The notes: a model not told the origin generated them from the letters alone. A stretch of 64,000 bases of DNA from Porites lobata (GCA_942486035.1 CALNXK010000071.1:176001-240000); one strand, 5' to 3'. Numbered from the stretch's first letter, positions 41,757-50,222 are shown. Made by a program: numbers and translations.

Positions 41757-43133
41757 TCAGCCGTTGATGTTGTACTTTATACCTCCCAGATGGTTGATCT
41801 CATACATGTTTTCATACTCGCTCCATACCAAGACGGTGACGTTATGTCCCACAGCCGCCGAAAAATCAATGATCAATCGCGTATTGCCCGATTGACGGGG
41901 GTTGCGATATTCAGGGTCATCGGCTTTTTGACTAGGCACATTGTTGAACATGAACAAGGTACAATTCTTGCCTTGTCCCCAATCACCAGGCAGCAGCATG
42001 GGAATCTTGTGTTCACTGTGAACACCCATGGCTTGTAGAAATCGATCGTAGCCCAGCAAATCTTCATAGGCTTGGTCTCCTGTCAATTGCAGGGTTCTGT
42101 AAGGGTATTCTTCTCCATTCAAGGTCTGTCGTACTTGGGTGACACCAAACTTTTGAAAGGCAAAAGGGTATCTTTCTAGGTCTCCATTGAAGGCATCCGA
42201 ATGCAATAATCCGACGATCACTCGATCAGGAAATCGTCCCACAAACACATTGTCTTGTTCCCATTGGGTGGTGCGTCCATCAAAGGAAAAGGTGCGAATT
42301 TCACTCCGCACCACAGGGTAGCGGGCAATCTGTTTGTTCAGTTGTCTTTCTTTTTGCAGTCTGACATAGACAGCAGCATTCAGGGTCACTTTTCTCATCA
42401 ACAAGGTGACTTTGATGTCATCATTGTGGATGGCTGGAATTTTCTTGGTGTTCAAGGTGCCTTTGTTAGGGCTGCCCATCAGGTAGATGGTCTTGGGGTT
42501 GAGGAACAGTTCAAAGTCCAACTGGATATTGGGGACCAACAATTTGCCTGTATGGAGGGTGGGCAAATGGGGACGCACGATGAAGGTGTGCCAATTTTCA
42601 CTCAGTAACTTGCTGGTCAGGGCACGTAACTCTGCATTGCCACTCCAGTTTGCAGCCACAGGGACATCGGAATTGGCAGCGGTGGCTCCTATTTCTTCTG
42701 CTACATTCAGCTGATTGACCCATCCTTGGGGAGCTAGCTTGGTGGCTCCTTCTTCTCGGTTGTAATTCAGTAGGGTTTCTATGTAGGCTCTGTAATGGTA
42801 AGTGTTGCTCTGTTCGGTCACAAGGACGCCATTCATGCTCATGGTAATGTCTCGAAAGATGGATTGACCAAAATTGTTGACGCAGTAGACATGTCTGGTT
42901 TCGTTGGCATTGGAAATGAGTAGACCCGCATCCAGTCCTGTATACCCAGCGGCGGGATCGGTCAGGCGCACTTTGACTTTGAAGCGGAGAGAATTGAGAT
43001 CGTAATAATCGTCAGAGCCAGGAATGGAGAACGTGATGGGCTGGATGCCTGTCAAAGCGGGTTGAAACTCCACCTCCCGCGAGGCTTCGTACCGATAATC
43101 CACATCAGGCACCTCAAACAGTTCGAGCGACAT
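41757..43133 (-). CDS. Major capsid protein (double jelly-roll, hexon-like)
   Basis: 458 aa. N-terminal FEVPDVDYRYEASREVEFQP, ITFSIPGSDDYYDLNSLRF, CVNNFGQSIFRDITMSMNGV, and C-terminal TLFMFNNVP and VWSEYENMYEI. This is the Polinton/adintovirus MCP plan, forming the trimeric capsomer with two jelly rolls. Minus-strand TATA-like TATAAAAAG lies at about 43163-43171. Adjacent to the protease as in related elements. Confidence 0.9.
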   Translation of the reverse strand: MSLELFEVPDVDYRYEASREVEFQPALTGIQPITFSIPGSDDYYDLNSLRFKVKVRLTDPAAGYTGLDAGLLISNANETRHVYCVNNFGQSIFRDITMSMNGVLVTEQSNTYHYRAYIETLLNYNREEGATKLAPQGWVNQLNVAEEIGATAANSDVPVAANWSGNAELRALTSKLLSENWHTFIVRPHLPTLHTGKLLVPNIQLDFELFLNPKTIYLMGSPNKGTLNTKKIPAIHNDDIKVTLLMRKVTLNAAVYVRLQKERQLNKQIARYPVVRSEIRTFSFDGRTTQWEQDNVFVGRFPDRVIVGLLHSDAFNGDLERYPFAFQKFGVTQVRQTLNGEEYPYRTLQLTGDQAYEDLLGYDRFLQAMGVHSEHKIPMLLPGDWGQGKNCTLFMFNNVPSQKADDPEYRNPRQSGNTRLIIDFSAAVGHNVTVLVWSEYENMYEINHLGGIKYNING

Positions 43134-43154
43134 GGTGCGATCTGTCCACGAGGT

Positions 43155-43685
43155 TCAACGACGTCCTCTTTTTATACCTTTTCGTAGTCTGTGCCAATCA
43201 TGGATGGGATGCGCGGCGGGAAAGGGGCGGTGCGGAAAATCGATTTGAATGCGTTTTTTCAATCGGCTAAAGACGTTGCCTCCTTTCTGTTTCTTCTTCT
43301 TCTGTTTCCGGGCTTTGGCTTGATTGGCCCACAACACTGTTCGGAGATCCCCCTTGCCCAACGCCCCAAGAATCTTGCCCCCTTTCATGCGGCGCAGGGC
43401 CTGTTCCACTCTCCATCGAGCAGGATTGATGCCATCGACTGCTGTGGGGAACCCCAAAGGATTTTGGCGCCTACGAGTGAACTTGCCGAAAATCGTGCCC
43501 CCTTTCATCCTGTGCTGTAGGTAACGATCCAATTGGCGGGAGGACGTGTGCATCAGCGGATAACGCGCTGTCGTCGACTTGCCAAAGATCGTGCCTCCCA
43601 CTTGATACGGTGAAATAAACCGTCCACGGGCCCGTTGCCGTCGAACGCGATTTTGCGATTTGAGAAAACCTCCTACACGTACCAT
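43155..43685 (-). CDS. Basic precursor with repeated GG cleavage-like sites
   Basis: 176 aa, very basic. Contains four similar blocks: QVGGTIFGKST, RMKGGTIFGKF, RRMKGGKILGALGK and KQKGGNVFSRLKKR, spaced 30-45 residues apart. MKGG followed by a small or polar residue fits the adenain-type consensus, so the protein is probably cut into four or five basic peptides that condense the genome. TATA on the minus strand near 43731. Confidence 0.75.
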   Translation of the reverse strand: MVRVGGFLKSQNRVRRQRARGRFISPYQVGGTIFGKSTTARYPLMHTSSRQLDRYLQHRMKGGTIFGKFTRRRQNPLGFPTAVDGINPARWRVEQALRRMKGGKILGALGKGDLRTVLWANQAKARKQKKKKQKGGNVFSRLKKRIQIDFPHRPFPAAHPIHDWHRLRKGIKRGRR

Positions 43686-43691
43686 TGTTTT

Positions 43692-44003
43692 TCACAGTCC
43701 AAAGATGTCTCGTACACGTTGCGTGGCTCTTTTATAGGTATTTTGAGCGGACCGTTTAACCTTGTGTTTGCCAGCCGTCCAAGCCATGGCGGGGGCTTTG
43801 CGTTTCAAGCCGCGGCTGAGTTGGGCACTTCGATCCGCCCACGTGGCTGCAGCACTCTTGCCACGTTGAATATCTTGCAGTCCCGCTTGAGCTTGTTGCA
43901 CGATCAGGGGTCCCGCCAGTTTGATCAAGTCTTCGGCCAAGCCTTTGCCCTCTTGCTTGGTGAGCACAGGCGTGTGGTACCGCGTTAAACTGCCTCCGCG
44001 CAT
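43692..44003 (-). CDS. Small virion-like protein with N-terminal RGG site
   Basis: 103 aa. MRGGSLTRYHTPVLTKQEGK, a predicted amphipathic helix (LAEDLIKLAGPLIVQQAQAG), then a basic tail ending ATQRVRDIFGL. It begins with a GG site and is placed between the penton-like and polybasic proteins, suggesting a minor capsid/pVI-like role; homology not certain. Confidence 0.65.
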   Translation of the reverse strand: MRGGSLTRYHTPVLTKQEGKGLAEDLIKLAGPLIVQQAQAGLQDIQRGKSAAATWADRSAQLSRGLKRKAPAMAWTAGKHKVKRSAQNTYKRATQRVRDIFGL

Positions 44004-44049
44004 GATTCACGTTGTGTTTTGGACCTGCCAGAGACGTGGGAGTGGCTTT

Positions 44050-45210
44050 TTATAGCTGTTTGAGACCAATGGTCACCAGGGTTTTGCCGGGGGGTAAAGG
44101 GGCCAAGGGTCCACTGGTACTGGCAATCTCCACTTCCAAGATGTCTAGTTGATTTCCTCGTAGTTTGATCCATTGGTGGTGCAAGGGTTCGGCTGTACTT
44201 TCCCCATCGCCGGTTCTCAACAATTGCACTTCTCGTAACAGGGGATACTTGCCACTGCCCACCACCGTGGATTCCACCAGATCTGAATAGACCATGACGG
44301 TTCGTCGGCGGGTTCCCACAATCTTTTCAAACGAGGCATCCAGGTTATTCAACCGCCATTCAAACGCCTGGTGCAATCTCATCCATTTCACATTGTCTTT
44401 GGTCACGATGAAAAAAGCTCGGCTGGTATAGTTGACCCCCTCGTACACCTCCCCTTCCCAATCGTAATAGGCTCGATATCGACTCCCGGCGGGACCCGTG
44501 GTCTCATCATAGGTCTGAACGGGGAGAGAATATTGCAGATTCGGCCCTATCACATAATCGCTCTGGCTGCTTCCTGTCTTGCCCGTCTTGAGGCGCAGCA
44601 ATCCAAACTTGAATGCAATGTCCACATTGATGTAAAACTCCACCATGTTGATTTGTCTATTGTTCAACAACTGCTTTTTAGGAATCGCTTCAATCACCAG
44701 AGACTCATCTTTCCAAGTCATTCGGGGCATGCCGTGTTTATTGACAAACACAATCGGTTTTCGGTCGCTATTCTTGATCAGTGCGCCCCATTGATCTTTC
44801 ATCGCAGTGTACATGATGAAGTTATGCATTTGTTGCGCCACGCGTTGCCAAAACTGTCTCCCCGTCGCCACGATTTGAGTGGGATTCATGACATCTTCCA
44901 ATTCAATCATACCGGTCACCGTGGGGGAGTTTACACTCAAATACCCTGAGGTCGATGGGTTACCCGTGTCTGTCCACAGACGCACCGATTGTGGATACTC
45001 GTATCGGACCACTTTGGTATGCGGATCCGCGGCAATGATGGCATTGCTCTGGCCTTGATCCGGGACGGTCAGGGACATCAACGAGGCATGCCAACCAGTG
45101 CCTGGTAAGGACATGCGTTCGGGCAGACGGACCTTGAAACTGTTGTTGGCATTGTTGGGAAACTCGTCGGTCGGATCACTGATGAGCGTCAAGCGTTTAA
45201 TCTCACTCAT
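44050..45210 (-). CDS. Penton-like / minor capsid protein
   Basis: 386 aa from the ATG at 45210 (MSEIKRLTLISDPTDEFPNN); the ORF is open 46 codons further upstream, but minus-strand TATAAAAAG at 45246-45254 lies inside that extension, favouring the downstream start. FKVRLPERMSL, QINMVEFYINVDIAF, then a C-terminal VYSDLVESTVVGSGKYPLLR and APLPPGKTLVTIGL. These match the plan of the single jelly-roll penton-type protein of Polintons/adintoviruses. Confidence 0.8.
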   Translation of the reverse strand: MSEIKRLTLISDPTDEFPNNANNSFKVRLPERMSLPGTGWHASLMSLTVPDQGQSNAIIAADPHTKVVRYEYPQSVRLWTDTGNPSTSGYLSVNSPTVTGMIELEDVMNPTQIVATGRQFWQRVAQQMHNFIMYTAMKDQWGALIKNSDRKPIVFVNKHGMPRMTWKDESLVIEAIPKKQLLNNRQINMVEFYINVDIAFKFGLLRLKTGKTGSSQSDYVIGPNLQYSLPVQTYDETTGPAGSRYRAYYDWEGEVYEGVNYTSRAFFIVTKDNVKWMRLHQAFEWRLNNLDASFEKIVGTRRRTVMVYSDLVESTVVGSGKYPLLREVQLLRTGDGESTAEPLHHQWIKLRGNQLDILEVEIASTSGPLAPLPPGKTLVTIGLKQL

Positions 45211-45250
45211 GTTGAAGATAAGGCACGTTCCCCAGGGTGCAGGGTCCTTT

Positions 45251-45739
45251 TTATAGCCACGTCGCCACTTTCTGTTTACTGCGAGGGACACGTCCCACCA
45301 CTGAATTGAAGGTCGATTGTTTAGGATGAAAACATACTTGCTGGGCAATGTTGGGAAAGGCTCTGGCTAGTTCCATCAGGGTCATGCAGGTCTTGGGTTT
45401 AGGGGGTTTCTTCTTGCGCATGGGGGGATGCCGTCCAGCGCGTCGGCGTTTTTTCTTGGGTGGGGACCGTAGAGCCCCTCGTTGCTTGGCATACTCCTCA
45501 GCTCGATGGTAAGCGTTGGCGTAGGCCCATTGCTGTTTGGTAGGACTGGCCAACTTGTCCCACCACGGTTGGGTTTGCCGTTGTTCGGCGGCTTTCTTCT
45601 GGATGAATTTTAAGACGTCGGCGTCACTGGTGGGCGAGGGCGTGTAACTAGCCCTCGGTCGACTAGAATCCGCCAGGACTTCATCGAGAAACCGCACCCG
45701 CTTTTTTCTTTTTCGAGGCGTGATTTTGACGCGGACCAT
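45251..45739 (-). CDS. Basic protein, unknown
   Basis: 162 aa. MVRVKITPRKRKKRVRFLDE, a helical middle (FIQKKAAEQRQTQPWWDKL, YANAYHRAEEYAKQRG), Lys/Arg clusters (PPKKKRRRAGRHPP), ending in a Cys-containing patch. Starts inside the 3' end of the integrase gene (59-bp overlap). Not recognised; likely DNA-associated. Confidence 0.6.
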   Translation of the reverse strand: MVRVKITPRKRKKRVRFLDEVLADSSRPRASYTPSPTSDADVLKFIQKKAAEQRQTQPWWDKLASPTKQQWAYANAYHRAEEYAKQRGALRSPPKKKRRRAGRHPPMRKKKPPKPKTCMTLMELARAFPNIAQQVCFHPKQSTFNSVVGRVPRSKQKVATWL

Positions 45740-46772
45740 GTTGCGCAGGAATCCAACTATCGTACTTGGCCGGCCACCCTTTCCACCGGACCAAGATCTG
45801 ACGTCCTTTCCGTTTCAAGACTTTTTCGATTCGAAACAATGAATCGTCTGAGACTTGGACTTTTTGCACATCGGGTTCATAAAACGTGCCTTTTATAGGC
45901 GTGCCGTCCCATTCACTGAGTCGATAAGTGACCACAGGATGACGACGCACATGCGTGACCACAAACACTTCTTCCGTCCAGCCCGGCAAATACCCTTTTT
46001 TGAAGGGACGATGTTTCTTGTTGAGACGCACCCGATCGCCCACTTGACATTTGGGTGGGGGGATCTTGGGCTTCAACCGTGATCCATAGAGTCGATCCCA
46101 TACCTCGGACTCGTTTCGAAAGGTGACTTGATGCGGCGCCAACCCAATGCTGCGATGATACGTGTGATTGTAGGTATAGATCAAGGGTTGCAACACATCC
46201 ACGTACCGTAACGTATTGTGCGCGGTGAAATACCGGTACATCCGTTGTTTCAAGGTACGATGCCATCGTTCCACCACCGAGGCCTTGCTATCTCCATAGG
46301 TGTAAAAATGATGCCATCCATGTTTCTTGAACCAGGCTTGGACCTGTCGATTCAAAAATTCTTGGCCTTGATCCGTTTGCACGCGGAGGGGTCGTCGTGG
46401 TGAGGCGCGTCGGCGTATCGTTTCCAACCCTTTGATCATGTTGGCGGCACTCTTGGATTTGATGGGCACGGCCCAGGCATACTTGGACAAGACGTCGATG
46501 ACCGTCAACAAATATTTGTGGCCTTGATTCCACCGACTGAGTTTTTGCATATCCACTAAATCCATCTGCCATTGTTCGTCTCGGCCAAAGACCAACGTGG
46601 GGGTGGTGGGAAATCGGGTCCGTCGGGGTTTGTGGAGCGTATAGCTCAACACGGATTGAAGAATCTGTTGCGCTTGCGGGGATTTCAATGTATGGGCTCG
46701 GGCAAAGGGTTGGACCCCACCCAAGGCCCCCGGTGCTCGGGGATCTTCGTAAGCGCGTGGCAACGACATCAA
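45681..46772 (-). CDS. Retroviral-type integrase with chromodomain
   Basis: 363 aa. DDE core: D71 in QWQMDLVDM, D134 in VQTDQGQEF, E168 in KASVVERWHRTLK. Integrase C-terminal beta region around CQVGDRVRLNKKH. Chromodomain at 312-342 (FRIEKVLKRKGRQILVRWKG). Inserts the element and makes the 6-bp target duplication. No N-terminal HHCC zinc finger is apparent. Minus-strand TATTAAAAG near 46807 precedes the start. Confidence 0.95.
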   Translation of the reverse strand: MMSLPRAYEDPRAPGALGGVQPFARAHTLKSPQAQQILQSVLSYTLHKPRRTRFPTTPTLVFGRDEQWQMDLVDMQKLSRWNQGHKYLLTVIDVLSKYAWAVPIKSKSAANMIKGLETIRRRASPRRPLRVQTDQGQEFLNRQVQAWFKKHGWHHFYTYGDSKASVVERWHRTLKQRMYRYFTAHNTLRYVDVLQPLIYTYNHTYHRSIGLAPHQVTFRNESEVWDRLYGSRLKPKIPPPKCQVGDRVRLNKKHRPFKKGYLPGWTEEVFVVTHVRRHPVVTYRLSEWDGTPIKGTFYEPDVQKVQVSDDSLFRIEKVLKRKGRQILVRWKGWPAKYDSWIPAQHGPRQNHASKKKKAGAVSR

Positions 46773-46840
46773 GACACTGACACAGGATTCGAGTCCAAGT
46801 TTGTCTTTTAATAGTTTTTTTCACCTTACATGAATTTTTT

Positions 46841-47866
46841 TCAAAACAAACACAAACTGCCAAAGTTCTTATGCAAATGGCGCCTTCTCTCAAAGTCTCG
46901 CTCCTGGGCTTGGGCAGACTCACCAAACTGTTTCATCCATGGATCATACTTTAGCTTATCTATCGCGGGGTTTGGCCTCTCACCATAACGCATCTCTACA
47001 GCGTGCAGGCCCCAGGGTCTCTCCTTTTCTGGACCTTTCATAAGAGGGAGGGACTCCTTGACCCATCGTCTCATGGTCGGTTGCGCTTGTTCACGGGGGC
47101 ACCACAAGGGACCATGGAGCCATTGAAAGTAGCCACAGGGGTCTCTCCCAGGGACAAAGCTCCCACAACTGAAAAACACTTTGTTACGATTTTTGGCGGT
47201 GCGACTCAATTTCATCTTGGGAACAAACTCACACTTGCACTTGAGCTCTCCATGTTTCAAACGGGCATGGACTTGAGGATGCGTGTCGTTTTTTAAAGCC
47301 TCCATCATTATTTCTCGCGTGTCTTCAAACAAATAGACTGGACACCCTGGTTGGGGACACTTGAATCTCAGGGGACCAAACCTGGCTTGGGGGTTGACAC
47401 ATTGAATGAACTGATGGGGATGAAACGGGCACACTTCATACAGGAGTTGGTTGAACTGGGTGTCCATCTGGTCTATGTCCTGGATGTCCCATTCTCCCAC
47501 TTCGGTGGCTGGATCTGAATGAAACGTCCCTTCCTCTACACATTCTTCTTTATAGTCTTTCAGGGTGCCCTCCATCAATGCGTTCACGGATTGATCGGTG
47601 GGAGAGGGTGTGGGCAGTGGGTCCACCGCTTTAGGCAAGGCATTGAGCGCGATCACCAGTTCACTGGTAGGGGGTTGTTTGGCTTTCATCTCCGCGAGTT
47701 CTGCTCGGGAAAACCCGAGCTCGGCCATCTCCTGATCATGATCCGCTTTCATCTGTGCAGCTCGCGCTTGGGCTTTCTCCTCTTCCTCTTGTTTTTGTTT
47801 CTTACTGACGCGACGTCGTTTGCGTCCCGAAGGCACTGCGGCAGGTTGAGTGGCTTGACGATTCAT
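46841..47866 (-). CDS. zf-GRF zinc-finger protein
   Basis: 341 aa. Nuclear-type basic start (SGRKRRRVSKKQKQ), a charged coiled segment, a first Cys/His cluster (CPFHPHQFIQC, FKCPQPGC; about 146-175), then a GRF-type finger: CKCE (210), FFSCGSF (232-238), DPCGYFQW (242-249). GRF fingers bind single-stranded nucleic acid in repair and transcription proteins. Minus-strand TATAAAAGG at 47901-47908 precedes the start at 47866. Confidence 0.8.
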   Translation of the reverse strand: MNRQATQPAAVPSGRKRRRVSKKQKQEEEEKAQARAAQMKADHDQEMAELGFSRAELAEMKAKQPPTSELVIALNALPKAVDPLPTPSPTDQSVNALMEGTLKDYKEECVEEGTFHSDPATEVGEWDIQDIDQMDTQFNQLLYEVCPFHPHQFIQCVNPQARFGPLRFKCPQPGCPVYLFEDTREIMMEALKNDTHPQVHARLKHGELKCKCEFVPKMKLSRTAKNRNKVFFSCGSFVPGRDPCGYFQWLHGPLWCPREQAQPTMRRWVKESLPLMKGPEKERPWGLHAVEMRYGERPNPAIDKLKYDPWMKQFGESAQAQERDFERRRHLHKNFGSLCLF

Positions 47867-48106
47867 CTGGACGAATGAGTTCCAGGGAGCGTCTACTCGG
47901 CCTTTTATAGCTCCTCCTCCTGCCTCATGTGATGTCCCTCGTGATGCTCATACGATCTTTTTTCCACCAATCCGGACTCATCCTGGGATCTCGTGAGGGT
48001 GGTGTGATGTGGGTCTCTACCAATCAGCGACCACTCTAGTGGCTATAAAACCCGCGAGGCATCCAACACCCCTCTCATTCGTTGCAGTCAAACCAACACA
48101 GTAAGT
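47867..48106. promoter_or_regulatory. Divergent promoter, zf-GRF / plus-strand splice unit
   Basis: Minus-strand TATAAAAG near 47901-47908. Plus strand: CCAAT box 48020-48024 and TATAAAA 48044-48050; predicted transcription start near 48075. The 5' leader then meets the splice donor CA|GTAAGT at 48101, six bases before the ATG of the first ORF. Confidence 0.8.
48044..48050 (+). promoter_or_regulatory. TATA box
   Basis: GGCTATAAAACCC, 63 nt upstream of the ATG at 48107 and 24 nt downstream of a CCAAT box. Confidence 0.8.
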
Positions 48107-49011
48107 ATGACGCTCCATCAAGTAGGTCTTTTGGTGTACAGTCAGGGGTTTGCCCTTTCCCGAGACGAATACATTATTCGCGAACTGGCGTTTTGTGATT
48201 GGACGGGGCATCATCATGGTTTGATCAAATACCTGTTACCCGAAGGCGTGTCGTATCATCAATTATCCGAAAAAGCCCGGACACGTGTCGATCGTCAAAC
48301 CCAGTCAATGCATGGTTTGCCGTTTGACCCCTTTGTGCCCGTTCATAACGGCCAACACTTTCATCCCTACCATCAGCTCCACGACGATATTACCCATTGG
48401 TGTCAACAGTATCTCACCCCCCAACGAAATCGAATCGGGGTCCAGACGCTCAACGGACTGGCTAAAATGTTGCAAGAGCCCCCGTTGGCCTACCCTCTCG
48501 TGGTCTTGGAAAAGCAGGGGTGTGGGGATTTGGCCAATCTTCCTATTGCCACCGCCAATGTCATGGCTCATAACAATCATGGTCACAATTGGTGTATGGA
48601 TCATTCCCACCAGGCCCGTGGGAGCGGCGTCTGGCACGATCATTGCGCCCACGTGCGGGTCTGTCGAATGAGTGGATGGCTCCGTCGCCAGACCCATGTC
48701 TTACCTACCCTTTCGCAAGTCAATGCCCAACGCGTGTTGTGGCAAAAACGATGTGATCGATTATTGGACCATGTGTTATGCAATTATTGTACCGAGGAAA
48801 AAGACAAGGCGTTTGCCAATGGTCAAGGATTGGATTGGATCCCGGATAATTGTCGTGATTGTCGTAGCGTTTTGCATGTCTTTGAACAAACCGTGACCCG
48901 CCAGGAATGGGATGTCCCCCTACTGTACGCCGATGATGAACCGCACACCATGTGGGCTTGGACTCCCATCCCTCATCTTAAACACTGACTTTTTTCTTCA
49001 TTTTTTCACAG
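48101..49011 (+). other. Candidate intron containing the 293-aa ORF
   Basis: 5' site CA|GTAAGTATG (48101) and 3' site TTTTTTCACAG (49011) are both near-consensus. Removal joins the leader directly to AGGATG, placing the next gene's ATG (49015) three bases into the exon. Retained form expresses the 293-aa protein; spliced form the SLOG protein. Confidence 0.7.
48107..48988 (+). CDS. 293-aa protein, unknown (inside a removable intron)
   Basis: Begins MTLHQVGLLVYSQGFALSRD, then YIIRELAFCDWTGHHHGL, MHGLPFDPFVP, then His/Cys-rich segments (HNWCMDHSHQARG, HVLCNYCTEEKD, DNCRDCRSVL). The early RELAF..D pattern and later aligned His residues faintly recall a nuclease-like fold (3'-5' exonuclease type) but no complete motif set is visible, so function is unassigned. 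The whole ORF lies between the donor at 48101 and the acceptor at 49011. Confidence 0.75.
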   Translation: MTLHQVGLLVYSQGFALSRDEYIIRELAFCDWTGHHHGLIKYLLPEGVSYHQLSEKARTRVDRQTQSMHGLPFDPFVPVHNGQHFHPYHQLHDDITHWCQQYLTPQRNRIGVQTLNGLAKMLQEPPLAYPLVVLEKQGCGDLANLPIATANVMAHNNHGHNWCMDHSHQARGSGVWHDHCAHVRVCRMSGWLRRQTHVLPTLSQVNAQRVLWQKRCDRLLDHVLCNYCTEEKDKAFANGQGLDWIPDNCRDCRSVLHVFEQTVTRQEWDVPLLYADDEPHTMWAWTPIPHLKH

Positions 49012-49014
49012 AGG

Positions 49015-49563
49015 ATGCTCATTTACACAGGCGGGGCTAAAGGGGTGGACACGCATGCGGAGCGATTATGTCACTTGTATGGTCATACCTGTGTGGTCTT
49101 TATCCCACCCTGTCACCCTCGATCCAAGTCCCTCGCGCCCTTGACTCAATCCCAGTTGGATGCGGCCACACCGACCGTCACCCAGGTGGCATTTCGATTG
49201 GGTCGACAAATCCATCATCCTATCAGCCTCCAGTACATTCAACGCAATTATTACGTCATTCAGCCAGCGTCCCTCGTTCTCGCGTTGGGTCATTTTGATG
49301 AATATGGCAAGCATTTGTTGGGAGGTACAGGCTGGGGTGTGATCATGGCCCAGCTTTTAGGCAAACCCCTCTATGTCTTTGATGTGGATAAAGAACAATG
49401 GTATTGGTGGAATCCCACCTCCCAAGAGTATCAAGTCTGTGAGGGCATGACCGAGGAACAAATCGCTTTACCCACCCTCCAAGACAAGACCGCCATTATC
49501 GGTACCCGAGAAGAAGACCCTGTCCTCTATCCCACCCTGGACGCTTTATTTAAACGTCAATAA
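49015..49563 (+). CDS. SLOG-fold (YpsA/LOG-like Rossmann) protein
   Basis: 182 aa. MLIYTGGAKGVDTHAERLC (GG-x-G-x-D-xxA at 6-15), RNYYVI (77-82), LVLALGHFD, then GGTGWGVIMAQLLGKPLYVF (103-122). This arrangement is that of the SLOG superfamily, whose members bind or process nucleotide-derived ligands; in prokaryotes they sense signals in defence systems (e.g. ThsA). Finding one in a Polinton is unusual. Its stop (TAA) overlaps an AATAAA poly(A) signal. Confidence 0.8.
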   Translation: MLIYTGGAKGVDTHAERLCHLYGHTCVVFIPPCHPRSKSLAPLTQSQLDAATPTVTQVAFRLGRQIHHPISLQYIQRNYYVIQPASLVLALGHFDEYGKHLLGGTGWGVIMAQLLGKPLYVFDVDKEQWYWWNPTSQEYQVCEGMTEEQIALPTLQDKTAIIGTREEDPVLYPTLDALFKRQ

Positions 49564-49564
49564 A
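49559..49564 (+). terminator. Poly(A) signal of SLOG gene
   Basis: AATAAA formed by the last sense codon and stop (CAA TAA AC). The opposite-strand gene uses ATTAAA at 49599-49604, which likewise overlaps its stop codon. Confidence 0.65.
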
Positions 49565-49598
49565 CAAACACTGTTTCATAGAACAAATCACGTGTTTT

Positions 49599-49604
49599 TT
49601 TAAT
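49599..49604 (-). terminator. Poly(A) signal of minus-strand spliced gene
   Basis: Minus-strand ATTAAA overlapping the stop codon at 49600-49602. The two convergent genes therefore end within 40 bp of each other. Confidence 0.6.
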
Positions 49605-49842
49605 GTACATCCACGATAACAAAATCCATGGCTTCCATCACTTTATGAATCAAATCCAGTCTCGTCATGACTTTGTCTATGGTATTGTACGAGGGCTTTC
49701 TCCGGCCAATCATGACGGGGCGCTCACCCAAGGGTGTCTCGGGAATCCGATGGACGAATTGCCTAATGACAAAGGCAATACCCTCATTCATCAACCTATC
49801 CAGATTGGGAGGGACACGGGCCATCTCCGCCATCATGCCAAC
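49600..49842 (-). CDS. Spliced unknown gene, exon 2
   Basis: Follows acceptor TCTGGTTTTAG on the minus strand. Reads VGMMAEMARVPPNLDRLMNE, FVIRQFVHRIPETPLGERPV, then IDKVMTRLDLIHKVMEAMDF and VIVDVH. The 83-nt intron is not a multiple of three, and splicing joins the two open frames without a stop, supporting a real intron. Confidence 0.75.
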   Translation of the reverse strand, partial: VGMMAEMARVPPNLDRLMNEGIAFVIRQFVHRIPETPLGERPVMIGRRKPSYNTIDKVMTRLDLIHKVMEAMDFVIVDVH

Positions 49843-49925
49843 CTAAAACCAGACAAAAAAAAAAATGTTTTTTCAGCATCCAGGTCATGAAAAAAAGAAT
49901 ACCACTTCAAAACAAAATCACTCAC

Positions 49926-50222
49926 CGACATCCGGTGATCCGACAAGCGATGGCAATGGTGGCACCCATTGGTCCTGGGAGCATGCATTCGCACGATCAC
50001 TTGGTTCCAATGCAAGCCTTCGCCTAGGTGCTTGGGATACCCTGTCATGGCGCATTTGGGCAACCTCTTGAACTCTCGCACCACTTTTTTACGCTTGTCC
50101 ATCGTGTAAAAACACTCCACCCAAAACATGATCTTCACTTGTACTTCCAACGGGAGCACGTTGCCAAACGGTTTATTCCTGGGGTCGACCAACCCTCGAC
50201 AGTCCATGATGAGAGTGGCCAA
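49926..50222 (-). CDS. Spliced unknown gene, exon 1
   Basis: 99 codons starting MATLIMDCRGLVDPRNKPFG, with LPLEVQVKIMFWVECFYTMD, then CAMTGYPKHLGEGLHWNQV and CHHCHRL. Ends ATGTCG|GTGAGT in phase 0. No domain recognised; the NxCHHCHR and MHAP segments could bind metal. Total product about 179 aa with exon 2. Confidence 0.75.

Noticed and set aside
45211..45348. N-terminal extension of the penton-like protein to the ATG at 45348
   Set aside because: The minus-strand TATA box lies inside the extension, and the downstream MSEIKR start matches the compact layout of neighbours.
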